Origin: Brevibacillus sp. | GTDB lineage: Bacteria; Bacillota; Bacilli; Brevibacillales; Brevibacillaceae | Direction of reading: 5' to 3' | Assembly (NCBI GenBank): GCA_029240815.1 | Contig: JARDZO010000076.1 | Location: forward strand, 1 to 19,889 | Length of the DNA: 19,889 bases | Shown here: in pieces, positions 8,770 to 15,983 of the stretch | How the letters are laid out: every line of letters begins with the position of its first letter | Position numbering within the stretch: the first letter of the stretch is position 1 | Program-made: the position numbers and the translations under genes | Notes under the pieces: model-generated | Seen by the model: the letters and a program-made list of their open reading frames with translations, nothing else | Told to the model about the DNA's origin: nothing | The model's database searches: none

Positions 8770-9546
8770 TTACCTTCCATGCTTCCACTCTGCTTTTCCT
8801 GATTTCCACAATTCTTCCAAGTAACTTTTGTCCCGAAGCGTGTCCATAGGATGCCAGAATCCGGTATGCTTGTAGGCCATCAGCTGTGAAGCCAGAGCCA
8901 ACGATTCCAGCGGCTCTTTCTCCAGGACGGTGTCGTCCCCTTCGATGAAGTCAAACACCCCTGGTTCCATCACAAAGAAACCGGCGTTGATCCAGCCCCC
9001 ATCCCCTCTTGGCTTCTCACGAAAACCCGTTACGCCCCCTTCCCCTGTCATTTCGAGCGCGCCGAACCTTCCGGGAGGCTGCGTCGAGGTGATTGTCGCC
9101 AGCTTTTTGTGAGTACGGTGGAACTCCATCAGTTTCTCTATGTCCACGTTGGAGACTCCATCCCCGTAAGTGAGCATGAATGTTTCATTCCCGATGTACC
9201 TTTGAATTTGTTTGACCCTGCCGCCAGTAGCCGTATCTTTCCCCGTATCGATCAAGGTCACTTTCCAGGGCTCCGTCGTATGATGGTGATAGTGGACCTG
9301 ATTGTTGTTGCGAAAATCGAAAGTCACGTCAGAATGATGCAAAAAGTAATGAGCAAAATATTCTTTGATCATGTAGCCTTTGTACCCCAGGCAAATAATG
9401 AAATCATTGTAGCCGTACCGGGAGTAGTGGGACATGATGTGACAGATGATCGGCCTGTCTCCTATCTCAATCAGGGGCTTGGGCCTGATATGGGTCTCCT
9501 CCCCGATTCTCGTGCCATACCCTCCGGCTAGTATGACCACCTTCAT
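8770..9546 (-). CDS. rfbF: Glucose-1-phosphate cytidylyltransferase
   Basis: Forms CDP-glucose from CTP and glucose-1-phosphate in the cytosol. The 258-residue length is that of RfbF/DdhA. The N-terminus has the nucleotidyltransferase signature AGGYGTRI and RPKPLIEIGDRPI. The body has KGYMIKEYF, DTGKDTATGGR, MLTYGDGVS (the metal-binding Asp) and FREKPRGDGGWINAGFFV, and the end has KHTGFWHPMDTLRDK; all are typical of the family. GGAAGGAG and GAGAGGA precede the ATG. It sits 29 nt after the CDP-glucose 4,6-dehydratase gene, the normal partner order in CDP-sugar clusters. The closest B. subtilis counterpart by function would be YfnH, a spore-crust gene. No oddity seen. Confidence 0.95.
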   Translation of the reverse strand: MKVVILAGGYGTRIGEETHIRPKPLIEIGDRPIICHIMSHYSRYGYNDFIICLGYKGYMIKEYFAHYFLHHSDVTFDFRNNNQVHYHHHTTEPWKVTLIDTGKDTATGGRVKQIQRYIGNETFMLTYGDGVSNVDIEKLMEFHRTHKKLATITSTQPPGRFGALEMTGEGGVTGFREKPRGDGGWINAGFFVMEPGVFDFIEGDDTVLEKEPLESLALASQLMAYKHTGFWHPMDTLRDKSYLEELWKSGKAEWKHGR

Positions 9547-9575
9547 TCCTCTCCGCTCCTTCCCTGTATCCTTGG

Positions 9576-10667
9576 CTACTTAGTCGCATCTCGCATGTAC
9601 TGCTCGATTTGTGACAGGCAGACTGCTCGCATATCCTCTTCCCTGAGGTACGCCTGATTCCATTCCACGATTCTGTCCAGCGCTTGCTCGATCGACCACA
9701 GCGGCTTCCATCCCAGCAGGCTTTTGGCCAGAGAACAATCGAGCTTCAAATAATGGGCTTCATGCCAAATGGAATCTGCGTCCAGCTCATAACCTGGACT
9801 TTCGCCCCAGCTTGCGCACAGCTTTTCTACCATCCATTCGACCGGTTTGGCATCGCTATCCTCCGGTCCAAAGTTCCAGCTCTGTGCAAACGCACTGCCT
9901 TGCTCCCACATTTTCTGGGCGAGCATCAGGTAGCCTCTCAGCGGTTCCAGCACATGCTGCCATGGACGAATCGCTCCCGGATTGCGAATCTTGATTTTCT
10001 GCCCTTCTCCTATTGCACGAATGCAATCAGGAATTAATCGATCCAGCGCCCAGTCCCCGCCACCAATGACATTGCCCGCTCTGGCTGAAGCGATAGCAAC
10101 TTTGTGGGTAGAGAATGTTGCGGCCGAAAAAAAAGAGTGGCGGTAGCTCATCGTCACCAATTCACTGCACGCTTTGCTGTTCGAATAAGGGTCATGGCCT
10201 CCCAGCCGATCATTCTCCCGATAGCCCCAGCTCCACTCCTTGTTCTCATAGCATTTATCAGTCGTTACGTTGATCACCGCTCGGATGGGAACACCGCTCT
10301 CGACTGCTGCGCGCACGGCCTCCAGTACGTGAACGGTCCCCAGCACATTCACCGAATAGGTATCCACGGGATGAAGATACGAAAACCGCACAAGTGGCTG
10401 AGCCGCCATATGGATGACGATATCTGGTTTGGCTTGGAAGATTGCCTCTTGCACCTGTTCCTTCGATCGGATATCGCCGATGATGGAATGCACCAGCTGA
10501 TCGACACCGCTGCACGCATACAGACTGGGTGCCGTCGGAGGTGCTAACGCAAATCCGGTGATGTCTGCTCCCAGAGCATGCAGCCATAGGCACAGCCACG
10601 ACCCTTTAAACCCTGTGTGCCCGGTAATCAGTACTTTTTTGTTTTTCCAAAAGCTCGAATCAATCAT
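9576..10667 (-). CDS. rfbG: CDP-glucose 4,6-dehydratase
   Basis: Converts CDP-glucose to CDP-4-keto-6-deoxyglucose. A 363-residue SDR with GHTGFKGSWL (16-25), AAQPLVRFSY, the active-site TTDKCYENKEW, YSNSKACSE (Tyr and Lys), RAGNVIGGGDWALDRLIPD, and RPWQHVLEPL, all hallmarks of the RfbG/DdhB family. Three in-frame starts exist (GTG 10676, ATG 10673, ATG 10667). The last gives the usual MIDSSFWKNKKV beginning. No strong ribosome binding site is seen and the start lies inside the end of manC (8-nt overlap), so translation is probably coupled to manC. Between ManC and RfbF, it links the GDP-mannose and CDP-glucose branches in one transcript. Confidence 0.94.
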   Translation of the reverse strand: MIDSSFWKNKKVLITGHTGFKGSWLCLWLHALGADITGFALAPPTAPSLYACSGVDQLVHSIIGDIRSKEQVQEAIFQAKPDIVIHMAAQPLVRFSYLHPVDTYSVNVLGTVHVLEAVRAAVESGVPIRAVINVTTDKCYENKEWSWGYRENDRLGGHDPYSNSKACSELVTMSYRHSFFSAATFSTHKVAIASARAGNVIGGGDWALDRLIPDCIRAIGEGQKIKIRNPGAIRPWQHVLEPLRGYLMLAQKMWEQGSAFAQSWNFGPEDSDAKPVEWMVEKLCASWGESPGYELDADSIWHEAHYLKLDCSLAKSLLGWKPLWSIEQALDRIVEWNQAYLREEDMRAVCLSQIEQYMRDATK

Positions 10668-12069
10668 GAGCATCACGTTTCATCTGGAGAGGATGCGTGA
10701 TCTGATCGGTAATCTCTCTCCAGGACATTCCGAGTCGGACGATATCTTCTTCAATCAGCTTGCTCCCCATCTGCACTTCGATAAATTCCAAATCTTTCAA
10801 TGCTTTGATGGAATGCTTGGCCCCTACAGGGATCTCTAGAACATCGCCTGGACCTACGGTTCTCAACTGGTCTTCGAGGATAAATTCTCCTTCCCCGGTG
10901 ACAATCATCCATACCTCACTACGATTGCGATGGTATTGGTAGCTGAGATTTTTGCCCGCATGAATGTGCAGCCGCTTTGTGAGCACTTCTACCTTTTCTT
11001 CCGTTTTTTGGAAATGAAGGACATGATACCAGCCCCATCGCCTCTCTTCATACATGGGACGGTGATTCCAGTCCATCGCGATATCCTTGACCAGGTGGCT
11101 CTTTTCCTTTGCAGCTACGAGAATCCCATCCGGACTGGCTGCGACAACCGTATTCGCGAGGCCAATCGAGACGACAGGAATGTCCAGCTCGTTGAGAACA
11201 TGCGTGTTGAAGCAGCTATCATCGAGATACACTCGCCCCACTGCTTCTACGTTCATCTCTTCCGTTAATGTGTTCCACGTACCTAAGTCCTTCCAATCTC
11301 CCGAATAAGGAACGACGACTACCTTTTCTGCTTTCTCTACAACCTCGTAATCAAAACTGATTTTGGGCAGCTTCCCGTATTGCTGCGCCAGTATGTGATA
11401 ATCTGTCGGCCAATTCTTGCTGGAAAGCTCTCGGATCAGATAACCGAGCCGGAAAGCAAATACCCCGCAATTCCACAATGCCTGCCTTTCAAGTAAAGCA
11501 TTCGCCTGTTCCGTCCCCGGTTTTTCCTTGAAAGACTGCACTTCGTAATAAGAGGGGATCTCGCTTCGGGCCTCCTTCGTTTTGTGGGGTACGATGTAAC
11601 CGTATTTGGTAGATGGATAGGTAGGTGTCACCCCGATCAAGGCGAGGTCTGCCCCTGTTTTGCGCAGCACCGTCTCCAGCTCCTTGATTTTTTCCATAAA
11701 GGGCAGCTCCACATACGCATCCACTGGCATGATCGTGACTACCTCATCGAGACCGACACCCTCGCAAGTATGCAAATAGGACACAGCTAACGCAATGGCA
11801 GGAAATGTATCTCGCTTTTCTGGTTCGATGATGAGCGAAACGTCTTCCCCCAACTGACTGTGAATCAGATCGACATGTGCGCTGCTGGTGGAAATGTACA
11901 CCGGCTGGAGCCAATTCGTCGCAGCCAGTTGCCTCCAGACACGCTGGACCATGGCCTCTTGTTCCCCCTGGGGATTGTGGAGTACTTTTAGAAACTGCTT
12001 GGATCTGACATCATTGGAGAGCGGCCACAGCCTTTTTCCTGAACCACCCGATAGTAATATCAGTTTCAC
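10660..12069 (-). CDS. manC: Mannose-1-phosphate guanylyltransferase with C-terminal cupin
   Basis: Makes GDP-mannose from mannose-1-phosphate and GTP. Of the 469 residues, about 1-290 form the nucleotidyltransferase: GGSGKRLWPLS (8-18), SFKEKPG, WNCGVFAF and DWKDLGTWNTL. The C-terminal 150 form the cupin typical of type II PMI/GMP enzymes: LTKRLHIHAG, YQYHRNRSEVW, GEGEF and GDVLEIPVGAKHSI. Whether the isomerase activity is retained cannot be judged. The frame opens with GTG at 12069 behind GAGGTGG. It heads the minus-strand operon, yet its product serves the Gmd- and Fcl-like enzymes of the plus-strand operon, so the two operons are probably co-expressed. No phosphomannomutase is visible, so mannose-1-phosphate must come from elsewhere. 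Confidence 0.93.
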   Translation of the reverse strand: MKLILLSGGSGKRLWPLSNDVRSKQFLKVLHNPQGEQEAMVQRVWRQLAATNWLQPVYISTSSAHVDLIHSQLGEDVSLIIEPEKRDTFPAIALAVSYLHTCEGVGLDEVVTIMPVDAYVELPFMEKIKELETVLRKTGADLALIGVTPTYPSTKYGYIVPHKTKEARSEIPSYYEVQSFKEKPGTEQANALLERQALWNCGVFAFRLGYLIRELSSKNWPTDYHILAQQYGKLPKISFDYEVVEKAEKVVVVPYSGDWKDLGTWNTLTEEMNVEAVGRVYLDDSCFNTHVLNELDIPVVSIGLANTVVAASPDGILVAAKEKSHLVKDIAMDWNHRPMYEERRWGWYHVLHFQKTEEKVEVLTKRLHIHAGKNLSYQYHRNRSEVWMIVTGEGEFILEDQLRTVGPGDVLEIPVGAKHSIKALKDLEFIEVQMGSKLIEEDIVRLGMSWREITDQITHPLQMKRDAHD

Positions 12070-12107
12070 TCAGGCCACCTCAGTCCATTAATCTCGTTGC
12101 ATGCATC

Positions 12108-12135
12108 ATCATATGCTTATCGTGAAATGGATGCT
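12108..12135 (-). promoter_or_regulatory. Candidate sigma-K-like promoter for the manC operon
   Basis: The minus strand reads AGCA (plus 12132-12135), 16 nt, then CATATGAT (plus 12108-12115), matching CATANNNT. The inferred start leaves a leader of about 30 nt before the GTG at 12069. The terminator of the upstream glycosyltransferase lies at 12192-12225, so the operon needs its own promoter in this 162-nt gap. Confidence 0.45.
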
Positions 12136-12191
12136 CTATTGTCCCAATAAAATGGTCAATTCACTAGGTAGGAATGATAGATGCCCACAGC

Positions 12192-12225
12192 AAAGAGCCC
12201 GGTGCAAGCATCCACCAGGCTCTTT
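12192..12225 (-). terminator. Hairpin terminator after glycosyltransferase A2
   Basis: Arms AAAGAGCCTGGTG and CACCGGGCTCTTT (minus strand) form a 13-bp stem with one U-G pair and an 8-nt loop. The mismatch is a wobble only in minus-strand RNA, which supports that orientation. The U-run is short, being part of the stem. Confidence 0.75.
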
Positions 12226-12231
12226 CCCAAA

Positions 12232-13080
12232 CTAGTGTGCGGGTAACCATTTCACCCTCTGGTAATCAAAGTAATAGGCTCCTTTTTGAGTTAGGGCGGG
12301 AGAGTAGAAAAATTTCATATAGTGCTTCATGATCGTCCCTTGAAAATGCAGGGTATACAGCTTGAGATCACGGTTTGTCTGACGTTCTTTGCAGTAGAGG
12401 ATGCCATCCTTCAAATAGACTTTCTTTTTACCGTCCAGGCTCTCTGTCATATACGATTGCTGGATGTTCCCATCAAAAAAGGCATCATGATACAGGCCGT
12501 GGGTCATTCGATATCCAGGGAATTGCTTCAGGTACATCACGCCGAGCACCATATCTGTGATAAGCGGCATGCCGAACCTCACGTGATCCAAAGTTTTATG
12601 CGCAAACGCCACGACCTGCCCAAACAACGCCAGATTCTCAAAATGCGTGGTGACAAACGCGCAAAAGCGCTCGAGCCGCTGGATCTCCACGAAATTGGTC
12701 CAAACGAATTCCATCGAAAACGTTTCAAACTGCGGTTGGTTCACGTCCGTGTAGAGCATGACATCCGAGTCGAGATAACAGCATTTGGGGATGTTGTGAT
12801 GCCTCATGAAATCCCGGAGGATAAACCATCTCTGAAAACAGAACAAGTTGTATTCATAGGGCATGTAATGAATATGCTTGTATACTTTCGCGAAATTCAC
12901 AGCCGTCTCCATATAGTCGTCGATCATGACATGGATGATCCCATTCTGTGCGAACTGCTGATTGATCGTCTTTCCGAGTAAAAGAATCGGTGAATTAGGA
13001 TTGCTCCATTTTGCTTGCGCTAGAGCATATCCAAGATAGTCATCATCCCCCCGATGGATGAAAACAATGGGTAAAGACAT
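12232..13080 (-). CDS. GT8-like glycosyltransferase (paralogue A2)
   Basis: A 282-residue paralogue, of identical length, of the protein at 394-1242. It shares the start pattern VFIHRGDDDYLG, the invariant YNLFCFQRWFILRDFM, the DxD element YLDSDVMLYTD, RLERFCAFVTTHFE, SLDGKKKVYLKDG and the C-terminal LHFQG. Divergence is greatest around 30-70 and 180-215, which would suit different acceptors or donors. No signal peptide or membrane helix is present. GCAGGAGGC sits 9 nt before the ATG. It is a single-gene unit closed by the terminator at 12192-12225. No clear sigma-K-like box was found upstream on this strand; the nearest, CATATACCA at about 13249-13257, lacks the conserved T. Confidence 0.75.
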   Translation of the reverse strand: MSLPIVFIHRGDDDYLGYALAQAKWSNPNSPILLLGKTINQQFAQNGIIHVMIDDYMETAVNFAKVYKHIHYMPYEYNLFCFQRWFILRDFMRHHNIPKCCYLDSDVMLYTDVNQPQFETFSMEFVWTNFVEIQRLERFCAFVTTHFENLALFGQVVAFAHKTLDHVRFGMPLITDMVLGVMYLKQFPGYRMTHGLYHDAFFDGNIQQSYMTESLDGKKKVYLKDGILYCKERQTNRDLKLYTLHFQGTIMKHYMKFFYSPALTQKGAYYFDYQRVKWLPAH

Positions 13081-13224
13081 CTATAAACGCCTCCTGCCTC
13101 TCTCCTCTTTCCCTGCATTCCTCTATGTCTTTTGCACTCAAGGAGAACCCGACATTTGTCTGCATGCAAAAGGGGTTTTACCGCGTATTCGAAAATGGGG
13201 GCATAATTAATGTTTCTATACCGG

Positions 13225-13253
13225 TTCAATGAAAATGCCTTGTACATATGGTA
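13225..13253 (+). promoter_or_regulatory. Candidate sigma-K-like promoter for the CmoB-like methyltransferase
   Basis: TTCA (13225-13228), 16 nt, then CATATGGTA (13245-13253), a full CATANNNTA match. It is embedded in CATATGGTATATG, an imperfect inverted repeat. A start near 13261 gives a leader of about 59 nt to the GTG at 13320 and makes an ATG at 13248 impossible as translation start. CCTTGTACATA (13238-13248) recurs at 14283-14293. Confidence 0.45.
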
Positions 13254-13319
13254 TATGGCAACAAAATGTTTCACGCAAACACACGATTACTAGGAAGTAA
13301 ACGAGGGGGCAACGAAATA

Positions 13320-14168
13320 GTGGGAAGGCACTGGACCAATGAAGAGATCCTCCAAGAAATAAAAAAACGCGCCTGGTATCATAAAATTCAGCTGCGGCCC
13401 GGCATTGTAACTCCAGGTATCGAGCAGTTGACAGATTTGTGGAACATGACCCGCCAATCTCGCGGGCATATCTCCTATGCAGGGAAACGCGTCTTGGACC
13501 TCGCCAGCTTTGATGGCATGTGGTCCTTTGAAGCAGAGAGACTCGGAGCGAGCCTAGTAGTGGCAACAGATTGCCTGCATCTGCTGTATTCTAATTTTGA
13601 ATTCTGCAAAAATATTTTACAAAGCAAGGTCGTACCGATGTACAACATCACTCCCTACAAGCTCTGGGAAGGGCTGCAGGTCCTCCTGATGGACGACATC
13701 ACCACTCCGCTGCCTTTTCCCCATCAAATTTACAGCAACAAATTTGATGTCGTGCAGCATCTGGGACTGCTTTACCACCTTCGCGATCCGATGTGGACCT
13801 TGTCCCAAAGCAGAAGCGTCTTGAAAACAGGTGGGCATTTACTGCTGGAGACCGCCTGCATTCTGGACATGAATCAGTCCATGATGGTGTACAATGGCCC
13901 TCCTGGCAAACAAAATCGGATCTATCCGGACATTACTACCTGGTGGCTGCCAACCGTCCCTTGTTTGATGGAGATGCTGCGTGGCACTATGTTTGAACCC
14001 ATCCCCGAATCGGTCCGTACTATCCCGTCCGGAACAGTGAGCAACTATGAAGCGGGGCGTATCAGTCTGATAGCAAGAGCCATTCCGGGCAATGAAATGG
14101 ATCCCGATGCATATGCGGAACTACTGAGAATATACCGCAACCCTGGATTGGTTCCTGATTATTTGTAG
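13320..14168 (+). CDS. CmoB-like (DUF1698-type) SAM-dependent methyltransferase
   Basis: A 282-residue class I methyltransferase. The N-terminus WYHKIQLRPGIVTPG (19-33) resembles the substrate-side motif of the CmoB/DUF1698 family. SAM motif I is degenerate, VLDLASFDGMWSFEAERLGA (58-77), followed by ATDC and later FDVVQHLGLLYHLRDP (142-157) and GGHLLLET. Such proteins occur both in tRNA modification and in glycan or secondary-metabolite clusters; the location here favours a glycan role. The start is the GTG at 13320, 10 nt after GAGGGGG (13303-13309). Earlier ATGs at 13248 and 13266 lack a binding site, and the first lies inside the candidate -10 box. It is followed by its own terminator, so it appears monocistronic. 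The substrate is unknown. Confidence 0.82.
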   Translation: MGRHWTNEEILQEIKKRAWYHKIQLRPGIVTPGIEQLTDLWNMTRQSRGHISYAGKRVLDLASFDGMWSFEAERLGASLVVATDCLHLLYSNFEFCKNILQSKVVPMYNITPYKLWEGLQVLLMDDITTPLPFPHQIYSNKFDVVQHLGLLYHLRDPMWTLSQSRSVLKTGGHLLLETACILDMNQSMMVYNGPPGKQNRIYPDITTWWLPTVPCLMEMLRGTMFEPIPESVRTIPSGTVSNYEAGRISLIARAIPGNEMDPDAYAELLRIYRNPGLVPDYL

Positions 14169-14182
14169 CAGCAAATGCGAAA

Positions 14183-14225
14183 AGGTGCACACGGCTTTCG
14201 CCGGCTCGTGCACCTGTCTTTTATT
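14183..14225 (+). terminator. Intrinsic terminator after the CmoB-like methyltransferase
   Basis: AGGTGCAC (14183-14190) pairs with GTGCACCT (14208-14215). An inner CGGC/GCCG stem closes a small loop. TGTCTTTTATTT follows. It begins 14 nt after the stop codon. Confidence 0.85.
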
Positions 14226-14269
14226 TCTCTCGTGCGGATCGCTCACAGAAAATCGGGCAACCGTCCCGA

Positions 14270-14298
14270 AGCATTCGTGAGCCCTTGTACATACTCTG
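14270..14298 (+). promoter_or_regulatory. Candidate sigma-K-like promoter for GT2 at 14354
   Basis: AGCA (14270-14273), 16 nt, then CATACTCT (14290-14297), matching CATANNNT but with G rather than A at the ninth position. The inferred start near 14306 leaves about 48 nt to the TTG start at 14354. Confidence 0.42.
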
Positions 14299-14353
14299 TT
14301 GGTAGCACGCTTTGTTTTTGTTTTTGATGACTTCACGTAAGGGAGTGTTCCAG

Positions 14354-15538
14354 TTGTCTCTATCGCCGCTGCCTTTAGTGAGCGTAATTACGCCCTCCTA
14401 TAACCAAGGAAAGTTCATCCGAGAAACGATAGATAGCATCCTGGGTCAAGACTATCCCCACATCGAACACATTGTAGTGGACGGGGGCTCGACGGATCAA
14501 ACCGTTTCGATCTTGCAGGAATATGCACAAAGAGACCCTCGCTTTCGGTTCGTATCGGAACCCGATAACGGGCAATCTCACGCCATCAACAAAGGGCTGG
14601 CGATGGTGAAGGGGGAAATCGTCGGCTGGCTGAATTCGGACGATACGTATTTGCCCGGCGCCATCCGCAAAGCTGTCCATGCCTTCCAACAACAGCCTGC
14701 CTGGGGCATGCTCCATGGCAGATGTCAGGTCACTGACGAGTCCGGTACGGCCTACAGCGCTTACCCTTCTGAAAAAGCGGACGCAAGATCACTGTATCAA
14801 TCCTGCGTCATTTGCCAACCATCTGCTTTTATGCTCACCCACGTTTTCAGGCAAATGGGCGGTGTCGATGAAAGACTGCAGTTTTGTATGGACTACGAGC
14901 TTTGGATGCGGATTGCCAAAGCTCATCCCATCGGATTTATCCCGGAATTTTTGGCAAATGCCCGCATACATGGCGCATGTAAATCGGCTACGCAATGGCA
15001 TTCGGTCGGCGTACCTGAAGTACTAAAATCTCTCGCAAAGAATTACTCTTCGATCCCGCCCGGTTGGGTGTCCTACCTCCCTCAATATCGGGGAATGGGC
15101 GTCGTCGATCTCTTGAGGCAGTTAAAAACGCTCCGCTCCAACTCTTCCAGAATTACAGGGATGAATCGGTACAGAGATCTGTGGGCTCCCCCTATTTTGC
15201 GCATCACCATGGAGTCCGATCCTCTTGCACCTGCCCAATTCTTGTTGGTGAAAGGGAAGATCCCCGGCGTCCCGATGCAGCTGCCAAAAGCATTCACGCT
15301 GACTGCACTGGTGAACGGTATGCTGGCGAAGACGTTTACCGTCACGAAGGCTCTCTTTGCCTTGGAAATCCCGCTAGACCCCCGAGGCTTGACGCACCGA
15401 ATCGATATCTCTTCCACCAGCATGACCCCACCTGCCATCCCTCAAATCGATAACATGCGTGTGGGCGGGTATTTGGCAGAAGACATGCTTCCTCTCAGTC
15501 ACGAAGAGGCTATCGTTTATCGAGCTTTTCGCAACTGA
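14354..15538 (+). CDS. GT2 glycosyltransferase with extra C-terminal domain (paralogue B2)
   Basis: A 394-residue paralogue of the GT2 at 2353-3585. With the chosen TTG start, the motifs fall at exactly the same residue numbers: [12 protein letters not shown] from residue 7, [10 protein letters not shown] (41-50), NSDD (94-97), VICQPSAFM and CMDYELW. AAGGGAG (14339-14345) lies 8 nt before this TTG; upstream in-frame TTG and ATG codons have no binding site. The C-terminal region starts NRYRDLWAP (271-279) and repeats the unexplained domain of B1, ending LPLSHEEAIVYRAF. It is monocistronic and its stop lies 3 nt from the stop of the convergent DUF1360 gene, with no terminator visible between them. 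Donor and acceptor are unknown. Confidence 0.87.
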   Translation: MSLSPLPLVSVITPSYNQGKFIRETIDSILGQDYPHIEHIVVDGGSTDQTVSILQEYAQRDPRFRFVSEPDNGQSHAINKGLAMVKGEIVGWLNSDDTYLPGAIRKAVHAFQQQPAWGMLHGRCQVTDESGTAYSAYPSEKADARSLYQSCVICQPSAFMLTHVFRQMGGVDERLQFCMDYELWMRIAKAHPIGFIPEFLANARIHGACKSATQWHSVGVPEVLKSLAKNYSSIPPGWVSYLPQYRGMGVVDLLRQLKTLRSNSSRITGMNRYRDLWAPPILRITMESDPLAPAQFLLVKGKIPGVPMQLPKAFTLTALVNGMLAKTFTVTKALFALEIPLDPRGLTHRIDISSTSMTPPAIPQIDNMRVGGYLAEDMLPLSHEEAIVYRAFRN

Positions 15539-15541
15539 TCT

Positions 15542-15889
15542 TCAGCCCATATACATTTTGGTTTCGATGACGGCCGCCGCTCCTGCGATCGCGAGCAGGA
15601 GAATGATCGGGTAGGCGGCCGGTACATACAAATAGAGCAATACAATGACCAGTGCCACCCAGATCCCCACGCACCAATAGCAACTGAGCAACCGACCGAT
15701 CCAGCTGCGAATTTTCCCCCCTTTGAAGTGCATCTGGCGAATGATTTGACCGGAAGCATCTTTCTCGTCGATCAAGGAAATAAAGGGGTCTCGCAAGAAT
15801 TTTGTGATCTCATCGAACACAATCAAATGGGTGAGACGGAAGCAAGCTAACACCAGTATGGCCAAGTCAATCCATGTGAGGTCAAACAT
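15542..15889 (-). CDS. DUF1360 family membrane protein
   Basis: A 115-residue protein, the usual length of DUF1360. The N-terminal hydrophobic stretch LAILVLACFRLTHLIVFDEI is followed by a charged middle. Then LLSCYWCVGIWVALVIVLLYLY carries the family's C-x2-C before a membrane helix, and a last hydrophobic segment holds ILLLAIAGAAAVIE. Two to three membrane segments are likely. The family function is unknown. The start is the ATG at 15889, with GGAG 6 nt upstream; a TTG at 15910 is less likely. It is divergent from the CAP protein gene, and the 94-nt gap between them lacks the sigma-K-like boxes seen at the glycan genes. It is probably unrelated to glycan synthesis. Confidence 0.75.
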   Translation of the reverse strand: MFDLTWIDLAILVLACFRLTHLIVFDEITKFLRDPFISLIDEKDASGQIIRQMHFKGGKIRSWIGRLLSCYWCVGIWVALVIVLLYLYVPAAYPIILLLAIAGAAAVIETKMYMG

Positions 15890-15983
15890 CTGCTCTCCAT
15901 CCCTTTCCAATATTTATACCTTTCCACTCGCCGCAACCTTTTGCTACGATTGGTCACGACAAACCAGAGAAAGGCGTGATGAC

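Noticed and set aside
12322..12981. Long plus-strand open frame of 219 codons
   Set aside because: It is the antisense shadow of the GT8-like gene at 12232-13080, which has conserved motifs, a paralogue and an RBS.
13248..13319. Earlier ATG starts (13248, 13266) for the CmoB-like methyltransferase
   Set aside because: No ribosome binding site precedes either, and the first lies within the candidate -10 element. GTG at 13320 has GAGGGGG at 10 nt.
15804..15983. 60-codon upstream extension of the CAP protein frame
   Set aside because: It would hide the signal peptide inside the protein. The ATG at 15984 has an RBS, and the extension crosses the start of the DUF1360 gene.
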